DNA from: an uncultured Faecalibacterium sp.
GTDB lineage: Bacteria; Bacillota; Clostridia; Oscillospirales; Ruminococcaceae
Length of the DNA: 34,941 nucleotides
Reading direction: 5' to 3'
NCBI GenBank assembly: GCA_934501115.1
Contig: CAKSTO010000026.1
Location: forward strand, 1-34,941
Positions within the stretch are counted from its first letter, which is position 1; the number at the start of each line of letters is the position of its first letter. The notes below the pieces were generated by a model. It searched no databases, had not been told where the DNA came from, and saw nothing but the letters and a program-made list of their open reading frames with translations. The position numbers were made by a program, and so were the translations under genes. Positions 14,753-23,170 of the stretch are shown here, piece by piece.

Positions 14753-16671
14753 TGGCTCAGGCAAAAGAAGTTCGCGGCCCCGGCCCCCGCATGGGCGGCC
14801 CGCGCCCCAAGGTAGAAAACCCGGGCAAGCTGCTGAAGCGCATCATGGATGAGGTGTTCCGGCACTATCTGCCCCACTGCATCCTTGTGCTTGTGTGCAT
14901 CGTGGTCAGCGCGCTGGCAAACGTGCAGGCCAGTCTGTTCTTAAAGACCCTGATGGACGATTACATCGTGCCCATGACCCGGCAGCAGGATCCGGATTTT
15001 GCCCCGCTGGCTGCAGCTCTGCTGCGGGTGGGCATCATCTACGTCATCGGCATTCTGGCAGCGTGGGGCAACGCCCGCATCATGGTCAACGTGACGCAGG
15101 GCACTTTGCGCAACCTGCGCACCCAGCTGTTCACCCACATGGAGAGCCTGCCCATCCAGTATTTTGACCAGCATCCCCATGGCGACATCATGTCCGTGTA
15201 CACCAACGATGTGGATACCCTGCGCCAGATGCTCAGCCAGAGCATCCCGCAGCTGGTGTCCAGCGCCATTACCATTGTTTCGGTGTTCTTCAGCATGTGC
15301 ATGCTCAGCTGGCAGCTGACGGTCGTCACCATGCTGATGGTGGCGCTGATGATGTTCTGCTCCAAAAAGATCACCCAGCAGTCCGGCAAATACTTCATCC
15401 AGCAGCAGCGGGATCTGGGTAAGTTGAACGGCTACATCGAAGAGATGATGGAAGGCCAGAAGGTCGTCAAGGTGTTCACCCACGAGCAGAAGGCGCTGGA
15501 CGGTTTCCGCCAGCTGAACGACCAGCTGAAGGACAGCGCCAACAAAGCCAACAGCTTTGCCAACATCATGATGCCGGTCAACGCCCAGCTGGGCAACATC
15601 AGCTATGCCGTCTGCGCGCTGGCAGGCGCAGCCATGGCCGTGAGCGGCATGGGCGGCACGACCCTTGGCACGGTGGTGGCTTTCCTGAGCCTGAACAAGG
15701 GCTTCAACATGCCCATCAGTCAGGTGTCCATGCAGGCCAACAGCGTCATCATGGCACTGGCCGGTGCTGAGCGCATCTTCAAGATGATGGATGAACCCAG
15801 CGAGACGGACGAAGGCTATGTGACCCTTGTCAACGCAAAGTACGACCGCAGCGACAATCTCGTGGAGACGGACGAGCGCACCGGCCTGTGGGCGTGGAAG
15901 CACCCCCACCACGACGGCACCACCACCTACCACAAGCTGGCGGGTGACATCACCTTTACGGACGTAGACTTCGGCTATGTGCCGGAAAAGACGGTGCTGC
16001 ACGGCATCAACCTTTACGGCCGCCCCGGCCAGAAGATCGCCTTTGTCGGTTCCACCGGTGCGGGCAAGACCACCATCACCAACCTCATCAACCGGTTCTA
16101 CGATATTCAGGAGGGCAAGATCCGCTACGACGGCATCAACATCCACAAGATCAAAAAAGCCGACCTGCGCCGTTCGCTGGGCATCGTGCTGCAGGACACC
16201 CACCTGTTCACCGGCACGGTGATGGAGAACATCCGCTACGGCCGGCTGGATGCCACCGATGAAGAGTGCATCGCCGCTGCCCGCCTTGCCAACGCCGACG
16301 GCTTCATCAAGCGTCTGCCGGAGGGCTACAACACCATGCTCACCGGCGATGGTGCCAACCTCTCGCAGGGTCAGCGCCAGCTGCTGGCCATCGCCCGCGC
16401 CGCCGTGGCCGACCCCCCGGTGCTGATTCTGGACGAGGCCACCTCCTCCATCGATACCCGCACCGAGGCGCTGGTACAGCGCGGCATGGACGGCCTGATG
16501 TACGGCCGCACCAGCTTTGTCATTGCTCACCGTCTGTCCACCGTCCGCAATGCAGACTGCATCGTGGTGCTGGAGCAGGGCCGCATCATCGAGCGCGGCA
16601 GCCACGACGAGCTGATCGCCAAAAAGGGCAAGTATTACCAGCTCTACACCGGCAATCTGGCCGAGAACTAA
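14752..16671 (+). CDS. heterodimeric ABC exporter half, catalytic subunit
   Basis: This 639 aa partner has a basic Gly/Pro-rich N-terminus of about 25 residues, six membrane helices (to about 340), and an NBD preceded by an insertion of about 60 residues containing WAWKHPHHDG. Walker A is GSTGAGKT (433-440), Walker B is LILDEATSSID with catalytic Glu562, and the switch is His593. Its signature, however, is LSQGQ (537-541), Gln in place of Gly. Together with the first subunit this gives one competent and one degenerate ATP site per dimer. The start is fixed by the TAATG overlap and GGGAGGTG upstream. A strong terminator follows. Confidence 0.94.
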   Translation: MAQAKEVRGPGPRMGGPRPKVENPGKLLKRIMDEVFRHYLPHCILVLVCIVVSALANVQASLFLKTLMDDYIVPMTRQQDPDFAPLAAALLRVGIIYVIGILAAWGNARIMVNVTQGTLRNLRTQLFTHMESLPIQYFDQHPHGDIMSVYTNDVDTLRQMLSQSIPQLVSSAITIVSVFFSMCMLSWQLTVVTMLMVALMMFCSKKITQQSGKYFIQQQRDLGKLNGYIEEMMEGQKVVKVFTHEQKALDGFRQLNDQLKDSANKANSFANIMMPVNAQLGNISYAVCALAGAAMAVSGMGGTTLGTVVAFLSLNKGFNMPISQVSMQANSVIMALAGAERIFKMMDEPSETDEGYVTLVNAKYDRSDNLVETDERTGLWAWKHPHHDGTTTYHKLAGDITFTDVDFGYVPEKTVLHGINLYGRPGQKIAFVGSTGAGKTTITNLINRFYDIQEGKIRYDGINIHKIKKADLRRSLGIVLQDTHLFTGTVMENIRYGRLDATDEECIAAARLANADGFIKRLPEGYNTMLTGDGANLSQGQRQLLAIARAAVADPPVLILDEATSSIDTRTEALVQRGMDGLMYGRTSFVIAHRLSTVRNADCIVVLEQGRIIERGSHDELIAKKGKYYQLYTGNLAEN

Positions 16672-16688
16672 GCTTTTTCTGCCTCCTC

Positions 16689-16733
16689 AAAGGAGCCGCC
16701 GCACCGGCACACCGCCGTGCGGCGGCTCCTTTT
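16689..16733 (+). terminator. terminator of the ABC exporter operon
   Basis: A perfect 16-bp stem (16689-16704 with 16717-16732) with a 12-nt loop begins 17 nt after the stop, followed by T-rich sequence. Confidence 0.88.
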
Positions 16734-16746
16734 CTCTTCTCCGCTC

Positions 16747-16776
16747 TGGACAATCACCCCCTGTTCGCGGTATACT
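16747..16776 (+). promoter_or_regulatory. promoter of the LRR-VWA-MoxR operon
   Basis: TGGACA (16747-16752), an 18-bp spacer and TATACT (16771-16776) lie 37 nt before the ATG at 16814 and after the preceding terminator. Confidence 0.65.
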
Positions 16777-16813
16777 GAACCTTGAATGAATTGCAGGAAA
16801 ACGAGGTCAGAAC

Positions 16814-17911
16814 ATGGCATATCTGGAGAACATCCTTACATTGGACATCCTGCCCCTTTCGGCAGACACCGCCCGGCTGGTGCGGGTGTACGGCGCTGCA
16901 CCCTGCGTGGTGCTGCCCTCTGCCCTGCCTGCGCCGCAGGGCGGCAGTTTTGCCGTCACCGAGCTGGGTGACTACTGCTTTTCTGAAAAGCCGCGCAGCC
17001 TGCCTACGCCAGATAAGACCTGCCGCTATGCAGTGGACGCAGGCGGCTGCGCCCGCCTGACCCGGGCGTTCGGGCAGGCGGTGGACGGCACCTGCCGCCG
17101 GTACGACTTCGACTTTGACGCCCCGGCTTCCGATGCAGACACGCTGCACCCGGTGTGCGGCAATTTTCTGGAGGAAGTCACCCTGCCGGACAGTTTGCAG
17201 GTGATTGGCAGCTGCGCCTTTTACAACTGCCGCAGCCTGCGCCTGCTCACTGTGGGTGCAGGGAACCTGACTGTGGGCAGCGATGTGTTTTTGAACTGCT
17301 TCGCGCTGGAGACCATCCGGATGCAGGCTGCGCCCGGGGATTCCACCGGTCTGTTTGCCCTTGTGAACAACATCACCGAAGCGGTGCGGGCAGAGTTCTG
17401 CCCTGCCGGTACCGCCGTGCCGTTGGCGGCGCTGTGGTATCCCGCCTACTGGGAGGACATCGAGGAGACCCCCGCCCACATCCTGCTGCACACCTTTTCC
17501 GGGCAGGGATACCATTACCGGCAGTGTTTTCTCAACAATATATTCCTGCCCGCAGAATATGACAGCATTTTCCCGCAGGGGCATGACGCCGACGACGCCA
17601 ATGTGATGGCCATGCTCTGCTTCGACCGTCTGCGGTATCCATGGCAGCTGAGCAACGCTGCCGCCGGGCACTACCGGGCGTTTCTGGCGGCGAACACCGA
17701 CCGGGTGCTCACCCGCCTGCTGAAAGCGCAGGACCTTGACGGCCTCCGCGCCCTGCTGGCTCTGGATGTGCTGGAGCAAGCCGGTTTTGCGTCTGCCGCC
17801 GCCCTTGCCGCCAAAGCAGAAAATGCCGCTGCCGCCGCGCTGCTGGCAGATGCAGAGCACAAAAAATACGCCCCTCAGCCCAAAAAACAGCGGTACGATT
17901 TTGATTTTTAA
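16814..17911 (+). CDS. leucine-rich-repeat (BspA-like) cytoplasmic protein
   Basis: This 365 aa protein lacks a signal peptide or membrane helix. Residues about 117-175 contain LRR_5/BspA-type repeats: EVTLPDSLQVIGSCAFYNC, then SLRLLTVG, then SDVFLNCFALETIRM. Such repeats usually bind proteins; most BspA-like members are secreted, so a cytoplasmic one is unusual. The C-terminal third is helical and Ala/Leu-rich (LDGLRALLALDVLEQAGF, then many Ala and Lys). GAGGT at 16804-16808 sets the ATG. It is the first gene before a VWA protein and a MoxR ATPase, so it may be a substrate or adaptor of that pair. This is inference from position only. Confidence 0.75.
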   Translation: MAYLENILTLDILPLSADTARLVRVYGAAPCVVLPSALPAPQGGSFAVTELGDYCFSEKPRSLPTPDKTCRYAVDAGGCARLTRAFGQAVDGTCRRYDFDFDAPASDADTLHPVCGNFLEEVTLPDSLQVIGSCAFYNCRSLRLLTVGAGNLTVGSDVFLNCFALETIRMQAAPGDSTGLFALVNNITEAVRAEFCPAGTAVPLAALWYPAYWEDIEETPAHILLHTFSGQGYHYRQCFLNNIFLPAEYDSIFPQGHDADDANVMAMLCFDRLRYPWQLSNAAAGHYRAFLAANTDRVLTRLLKAQDLDGLRALLALDVLEQAGFASAAALAAKAENAAAAALLADAEHKKYAPQPKKQRYDFDF

Positions 17912-17919
17912 GGAATAGA

Positions 17920-18054
17920 AAACTCCTTCCGTCGCACTTCGTGCGCCAGCTCCCTCTAAGAGGGAGCCTTTGGCAGTCTGATAAAGTTTCTGGTTTCGCC
18001 AGAGGCCCCATCCCCGAGGGGGCTGGCATCGCGCAGCGATGACTGGGGGAGTTT
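17920..18054. mobile_element. MITE-like foldable repeat
   Basis: This 135-bp non-coding element starts AAACTCC and ends GGAGTTT. Its left and right halves are imperfect inverted repeats of about 60 bp. Inside are CTCCCTCT/AGAGGGAG (around 17950) and GCCCC/GGGGC hairpins. Sequences of this form recur between genes in Oscillospiraceae genomes as far as I know. It carries no gene and splits the LRR gene from the VWA gene. Confidence 0.7.
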
Positions 18055-18087
18055 GCAGCAAGGCCGTTTTCAAGTGAGGTGACACTT

Positions 18088-19530
18088 TTGCCCCAAACCA
18101 TCCAAAAAGAAAAATTTTTCGACCCCCGCAAGCCCTTCCAGTCCCAGCGGCCAGAGACCCACGAGGAATGGCAGGCACGCATGGGCGGCGAGGTGCTGGC
18201 GGTAGTGCGCAGCGGGCTGTATCTGGACTTCCGTTTTCTGGATATGGCACTCAGCGCCCTGTCCCCCGCCCCGGACGAGCGGTGCCGGGTGCTGGCTACG
18301 GACGGTCAGTCCCTGTTCTACCAGCCCAGCCATCTGCTGCGGCTCTATCAGGACAACCCAAAATATCTCAACCGGTTGTATCTGCACACCATATTCCACT
18401 GCGTATTCCGGCATTTGTGGCTGAAAGGCCGCCGGGAGCCGCAGCTGTGGAGCCTTGCCTGTGACATCGCGGTGGAGAATGTCATCGACAGCCTGAACCG
18501 CACCAGCGTCAAGCGGCCGCTGACCTATGTGCGGCAGAACGCCTACCAGCAGATCCTCTCCGAGGAAACCGTGGTCGCAGCCGCGCCGGTATACCGGTGG
18601 CTCACCCGGCAGACGCCCGGCGTGCTGCGGCAGCTGGAGCGGGAGTTCGTGACCGACGACCACCGCCTGTGGCCGAAGGACGCCCCCGACCAGCCCCAGC
18701 AGATGCCCACTCCTCTGCCCCAGAAAACATGGCAGAAGATCGGCGAGCGGATGCAGACCGAGCTTGACCTGCGGGATAAAGAAGCGGGCGATGGGGCTGA
18801 TGCCCTGAAGCAGCAGGTCAAAGCCGCCAACCGCAGCCGCCGCAGCTACCGGGACTTTCTGCGCCGGTTCTGCGTGCTGCGGGAGGAAGTAAAGCTGGAC
18901 CCGGACGAGTTTGACCTGAACTTCTACACCTACGGCCTTTCGGTGTACGGCAACCTGCCCCTCATCGAGCCGCTGGAGACCCGGGAAAGCAAAAAGATCG
19001 AGGAGCTGGCTCTTGTCATCGACACCAGCTATTCCACCTCCGGCGAGCTGGTGCGGGCGTTCCTTGCGGAGACCTACACCCTGCTCAAAGGGCGGGAGAA
19101 CTTTTTCCACCGCATGAACCTGCACCTGATTCAGGCGGACAACGCCATCCGGCAGGATCAGCTCATCCGCAGCGAGGACGAGCTGATCCACGCCATGAAC
19201 CACTTTGAGCTGCGGGGCGGCGGCGGAACGGACTTCCGGCCGGCATTCGAGTACGTGAACCAGCTGTGTGCCGAGAAAAAATTCTCGAACCTGCGGGGTC
19301 TGCTGTACTTCACCGACGGCATGGGCACCTACCCCGCCAAGCGCCCGGCCTACGACACCGCCTTTCTGTTTCTGGGGGAGCGGTTCGACGACGCCAATGT
19401 GCCGCCGTGGGCCATGAAGGTGGTTCTGGACGAAGAAGAATTTACCGGTGCAGCAGCCCGCCCGGCCAGTGCTCTTGCAGACGCGCTGGCCGAAGAGGAC
19501 GACCTGTACCGTGACCTGAACAACTCCTGA
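18088..19530 (+). CDS. VWA-like protein with putative metallopeptidase N-terminal domain
   Basis: This 480 aa protein matches the DUF2201 architecture. The N-terminal half carries H100, H104 and H109 in HTIFHCVFRH, resembling the HxxxH of zinc peptidases. The C-terminal half is a von Willebrand A-like domain with MIDAS DTSYS (D312, S314, S316), GGGGTDF and YFTDG. Such proteins pair with MoxR AAA+ ATPases in metal insertion or protein remodelling complexes. The start is TTG at 18088, 5 nt after a perfect GAGGTGA (18076-18082). The GTG at 18079 lies inside that Shine-Dalgarno and is unlikely. The MoxR gene follows after 20 nt. Confidence 0.85.
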   Translation: MPQTIQKEKFFDPRKPFQSQRPETHEEWQARMGGEVLAVVRSGLYLDFRFLDMALSALSPAPDERCRVLATDGQSLFYQPSHLLRLYQDNPKYLNRLYLHTIFHCVFRHLWLKGRREPQLWSLACDIAVENVIDSLNRTSVKRPLTYVRQNAYQQILSEETVVAAAPVYRWLTRQTPGVLRQLEREFVTDDHRLWPKDAPDQPQQMPTPLPQKTWQKIGERMQTELDLRDKEAGDGADALKQQVKAANRSRRSYRDFLRRFCVLREEVKLDPDEFDLNFYTYGLSVYGNLPLIEPLETRESKKIEELALVIDTSYSTSGELVRAFLAETYTLLKGRENFFHRMNLHLIQADNAIRQDQLIRSEDELIHAMNHFELRGGGGTDFRPAFEYVNQLCAEKKFSNLRGLLYFTDGMGTYPAKRPAYDTAFLFLGERFDDANVPPWAMKVVLDEEEFTGAAARPASALADALAEEDDLYRDLNNS

Positions 19531-19550
19531 TAAAGAGGGGAACATCTGTT

Positions 19551-21089
19551 ATGAACATCAAACGTGCCAAAGAAGAGATCGAACACACCGTAAAAGCCTA
19601 CCTTGCCAAGGATGCCTTGGGCGAGTACGCCATCCCGGCCATCCGGCAGCGCCCCATCCTGCTGATGGGGCCTCCGGGCATTGGCAAGACGCAGGTGATG
19701 GAGCAGGTAGCCCGGGAGTGCGGGGTTGCGCTGGTGGCCTACACCATCACCCACCACACCCGCCAGAGCGCTGTGGGTCTGCCCTTCATCCGCCAGCGCA
19801 ACTACGGCGGAAAAGACGTCTCGGTGACCGAATACACGATGAGCGAGATCATCGCCAGCATCTACGCCAAGATGGAGGCCACCGGCCTTGCGGAGGGCAT
19901 CCTGTTCATCGACGAGATCAACTGCGTGTCCGAGACGCTGGCTCCCACCATGCTGCAGTTTTTGCAATGCAAGACCTTCGGCAATCAGGCTGTGCCCGCA
20001 GGCTGGGTCATCGTGGCGGCAGGCAACCCGCCGGAGTACAACAAGTCGGTGCGGGATTTTGACATCGTCACCCTCGACCGTGTGCGCCGCATGGACATTG
20101 AGCCGGACCTGCCGGTGTGGAAGGACTACGCCCGCGCCGCCCACATCCACAGCGCCATCCTGAGCTATCTGGAGCTGCACCCCCAGAACTTCTACCAGAT
20201 CAACGCGGACGTGGACGGCACCCAGTTCGTCACCGCCCGCGGCTGGGAGGATCTGTCGAACCTTCTGGACACCTACGAGAGCCTCGGCCTGCAGGCAGAT
20301 GAGGATCTGATCCGGGAATACATCCAGCACCCGAAGATCGCCGAGGATTTCTCGGCCTATCTCGACCTCTACTACAAGTACCGCGATGACTACGGTGTGG
20401 AGGAGATCCTTGCCGGGCAGGCAAAGCCCGCCGTATTTGCACGGCTGCTGCAGGCTCCCTTTGACGAGCGGCTGAGTCTGGTCAATCTGATCCTGTCCGG
20501 TCTGAACACCCGGTTCACCGCATCCCGGCAGGCAGACGCCGTTGCCGACAGCTGCTACGCCTTTCTGCGGGAGACCAAAAAAGCCCTTGCCACCCTGCCG
20601 GAGGATCTCCCGGATGGCTCCGCGGAGCTGTTCCACCAGCAGATCGTGGATTACGATGCCGAGACCCAGCAAAAGCGCGCGGCGGGGCTGCTCTCCAAAG
20701 ACAGCCTGACCACCCGTCTGCAGATCTTGGCCGTACTGCGTCAGTGGGAGGGCGAACTGCGCCGCGCCAGCGCCGCCGGGACGCAGGAAGCCTTCGACCT
20801 GCTGCGCGGGCAGTTCCAGTCGTTGGCCGATGACCGCGAAAAAGCCCAGCAGAATGCCAGCGCCGCGCTGGAAGCCGCCTTCGACTTTATGGAGCAGGCC
20901 TTTGCCGAAAGTCAGGAGATGGTGGTGTTCGTCACCGAGCTGACCGTGAACCCGGCCTCCCACGCCTTCCTCACCGAGAACGGCTGCGAGCGCTACTTCC
21001 AGTACAACAAAGACCTTCTGCTGGATCATCGAAAAGCCGCATTGCAGCAGGAGCTGGCGGCGGAGCAGCGCCGCCACGGCGGGGTGTGA
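19551..21089 (+). CDS. MoxR-type AAA+ ATPase
   Basis: This 512 aa protein has a MoxR-family AAA+ module in the first about 290 residues: Walker A GPPGIGKT (40-47), Walker B ILFIDEIN (D121, E122), and a sensor region at AGNPPEYNKSVRDFD. The extra about 220 C-terminal residues are helical with a coiled-coil-like stretch rich in Gln, Ala and Glu. MoxR ATPases act as chaperones with VWA partners; the VWA gene is directly upstream, 20 nt away. AGAGGGGA 9 nt before ATG sets the start. The client is unknown; the LRR protein at the head of the operon is a candidate. Confidence 0.9.
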   Translation: MNIKRAKEEIEHTVKAYLAKDALGEYAIPAIRQRPILLMGPPGIGKTQVMEQVARECGVALVAYTITHHTRQSAVGLPFIRQRNYGGKDVSVTEYTMSEIIASIYAKMEATGLAEGILFIDEINCVSETLAPTMLQFLQCKTFGNQAVPAGWVIVAAGNPPEYNKSVRDFDIVTLDRVRRMDIEPDLPVWKDYARAAHIHSAILSYLELHPQNFYQINADVDGTQFVTARGWEDLSNLLDTYESLGLQADEDLIREYIQHPKIAEDFSAYLDLYYKYRDDYGVEEILAGQAKPAVFARLLQAPFDERLSLVNLILSGLNTRFTASRQADAVADSCYAFLRETKKALATLPEDLPDGSAELFHQQIVDYDAETQQKRAAGLLSKDSLTTRLQILAVLRQWEGELRRASAAGTQEAFDLLRGQFQSLADDREKAQQNASAALEAAFDFMEQAFAESQEMVVFVTELTVNPASHAFLTENGCERYFQYNKDLLLDHRKAALQQELAAEQRRHGGV

Positions 21090-21092
21090 GCC

Positions 21093-22052
21093 ATGCTGGA
21101 AAACATTTTGTTCAGCATGAACAGCACTATGCCGCTTTTCTTCGTGATGCTGCTGGGCTATGTGCTGCACCGCACCGGCTTTCTGAGCGACGAATTTGTG
21201 GCCGGAGCCAACAAATTCGTTTTTTATGCCGCGCTGCCGGTGCAGCTCTTCCGTGACCTTGGCAAAAACGACATCCGCACCACTTTTGATGGCCGGTATG
21301 TTCTGTTCTGCTTTGCAGTCACACTGGTGAGCATCTTTGTTCTCTGGGGGCTGGCGAGGCTTCTGCTCAAGGACAAGCACCTTGTGGGCGAGTTCGTGCA
21401 GGCGTGCTACCGTTCCTCTGCCGCCATTCTGGGTTCGGCCTTTCTGCAGAGCATCTACGGCGATGCCAGTATGTCCAGCCTGATGATCTTAGGCAGCGTG
21501 CCCCTTTACAACATTATGGCCGTGGTCATCCTGACGCTGGAAAACCCGACCGCCGTCCAGACCGGCAGCATGGCCGCAAAGCTGAAAAAAAGCGCCAGAG
21601 GCGTTCTGACCAACCCCATCCTGCTGGGCATTGCGGCAGGCTTTGCATGGAGCACGCTGCACATTTCCATGCCTGCCATGCTGGACAAGACCCTCGCTCA
21701 GGTGGCCGGGCTGACCAGCCCTCTGGCTCTGCTGGCCATCGGTGCAGGCTTCAAGGGACGCAAGGCACTGGGTTATCTCAAGCCTACTGCCATCGCCACC
21801 GTGGTCAAGCTGATGATCCTGCCTGCATTGTTCCTGCCGCTGGCAGTGCACCTTGGCTTTACAGACGAAAAGCTGGTGGCTCTGCTGGTGATGCTGGGCA
21901 GCATCACTACCCCGGCGTGCTACGTCATGGCAAAGCAGATGGGGCACGAGGGCGTGCTCACCGGCAGTGTGTGCGTCACCACCACCTTGTTCAGCGCCTT
22001 CAGCCTGACCTTCTGGCTGTTCGTGCTGCGGAGCCTCGGGTATATTTTATAA
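21093..22052 (+). CDS. AEC family (auxin efflux carrier-like) transporter
   Basis: This is a 319 aa membrane protein with about ten hydrophobic segments in two inverted halves, typical of AEC carriers: PLFFVMLLGYVLHRTGFLS at the start and GSITTPACYVMAKQMG near the end. Bacterial AEC members export or take up organic acids such as malate or malonate; the substrate is not predictable here. It starts 3 nt after the MoxR stop and probably shares its transcript. No functional link to LRR/VWA/MoxR is evident. A perfect palindromic terminator follows. Confidence 0.88.
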   Translation: MLENILFSMNSTMPLFFVMLLGYVLHRTGFLSDEFVAGANKFVFYAALPVQLFRDLGKNDIRTTFDGRYVLFCFAVTLVSIFVLWGLARLLLKDKHLVGEFVQACYRSSAAILGSAFLQSIYGDASMSSLMILGSVPLYNIMAVVILTLENPTAVQTGSMAAKLKKSARGVLTNPILLGIAAGFAWSTLHISMPAMLDKTLAQVAGLTSPLALLAIGAGFKGRKALGYLKPTAIATVVKLMILPALFLPLAVHLGFTDEKLVALLVMLGSITTPACYVMAKQMGHEGVLTGSVCVTTTLFSAFSLTFWLFVLRSLGYIL

Positions 22053-22060
22053 CTTCCTTT

Positions 22061-22110
22061 GAAAAGCACAACAGCGGGCAGCCTGCAGGCTGCCCGCTGT
22101 TGTGCTTTTC
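22061..22110. terminator. bidirectional terminator, perfect 50-nt palindrome
   Basis: Bases 22061-22085 and 22086-22110 are exact reverse complements, centred on CCTGCAGG. It sits between the convergent AEC and GDPD genes with TTTTC ending each arm. Confidence 0.9.
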
Positions 22111-22161
22111 AGACGTTGTTTGGGGAAACAGGGTGCACCGAATGGATGCAGCAGCTTCCTC

Positions 22162-23136
22162 TTATTCTGTCATTTCCAGCTCCGTGATCCACTCCCGCAC
22201 ACGGTCGGGACGGTTGGTCACGATCGCATCCGGCTGCAGAGGCAAGAGGTCTTTTACCGCTTCCTTGGCGTCCACCGTCCAGAATGCCGCCTTGACGCCC
22301 AGCTCGTGCAGGCGCTGCACAATGCCGGGCTGCTGGTAGATCGTATGGTACTCGCAGCTCACCCAGTCCGGCTTGAAATCCAGTGTCTGGATATACTTGA
22401 CCGGATCCCGTTGATCCAGCAGGTGCTGGAGCACCCTTCCCAGACTCTCACCCGGAAAATCCGCCCGCAGCATACTGACCTGATTGCCCATCCAGCGCAT
22501 CATCCAGCTGCAGTTTTCGTCGTCCGCGTTTTCCACCGAGAGCTCCGGCAGCGGTGGAAAACCCTCTTCCTCCAGCCCGTTCTGCAGATCCAGCATCTCC
22601 CAGATGCCGGTGGGCAGCACCATGGTCTCCACTGCACCGTAGACCAGCGCGCCCACCTTCAGCTCCGGCATCAGCTGCTTTGCCTGCCGCAGCAGGTCAT
22701 GGTTGAAGGAGATCAGCACCAGCCGGTCAGCGATATCCGCTGCCCGGATCTCCTCGATCACCCGGGGCACAAAATCCGGGTCGTCATCGATGGTCGCTTT
22801 CATTTCCAGCTGAACGATGGTGCCTTCCATCTCCCTGCACAGCGTCAGCGCTTCGTGCAGAGTAGCGATCCGCTCGTCTTTGAAGCTCACGTCCTTCCAG
22901 CTGCCGAAATCCAGCGCCTTCAGCTCGCCCTCGGTCATATCGTAGATCTGCCCCCGGATATCGGTGTGCCAGTCAATGATGAAATCGTGGTGGATCACCA
23001 GTTTTTTGTCATGGGTCTGCTGAACATCCATCTCGACGCCATCCGCGCCGATCTCCATCGCCTTGCGGAAAGCTGTCAGCGTATTTTCCGGCGCAAGATA
23101 GGATGCGCCCCGGTGTGCAATGATCTCAGGTGTCAT
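22162..23136 (-). CDS. glycerophosphodiester phosphodiesterase
   Basis: This 324 aa enzyme of the GDPD TIM-barrel family hydrolyses deacylated phospholipids such as glycerophosphocholine to glycerol-3-phosphate and an alcohol. Catalytic His8 lies in AHRG, ENT follows at 18-20, metal ligands are E35 and D37 in GVEMDVQQT, and the second catalytic His is at 49-50 (HHD). It has no signal peptide, so it is cytoplasmic. An insertion of about 60 residues near the middle (around ENADDENCSWMMRWMGN) exceeds the usual about 250 aa length. AGAGGA precedes the ATG. It lies 34 nt downstream of a 6-phospho-beta-glucosidase in one operon. Confidence 0.9.
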   Translation of the reverse strand: MTPEIIAHRGASYLAPENTLTAFRKAMEIGADGVEMDVQQTHDKKLVIHHDFIIDWHTDIRGQIYDMTEGELKALDFGSWKDVSFKDERIATLHEALTLCREMEGTIVQLEMKATIDDDPDFVPRVIEEIRAADIADRLVLISFNHDLLRQAKQLMPELKVGALVYGAVETMVLPTGIWEMLDLQNGLEEEGFPPLPELSVENADDENCSWMMRWMGNQVSMLRADFPGESLGRVLQHLLDQRDPVKYIQTLDFKPDWVSCEYHTIYQQPGIVQRLHELGVKAAFWTVDAKEAVKDLLPLQPDAIVTNRPDRVREWITELEMTE

Positions 23137-23170
23137 TTTGATTGATTCCTCTTTCGTTTGTTTTTATGCA

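Noticed and set aside
13013..14764. 583-codon open frame antisense to the first ABC subunit
   Set aside because: His/Gln-rich composition typical of a shadow frame; it overlaps a certain gene along its whole length.
19350..21380. 676-codon minus-strand frame across VWA, MoxR and AEC genes
   Set aside because: It crosses three well-supported genes and has no family motif; it is a product of codon bias.
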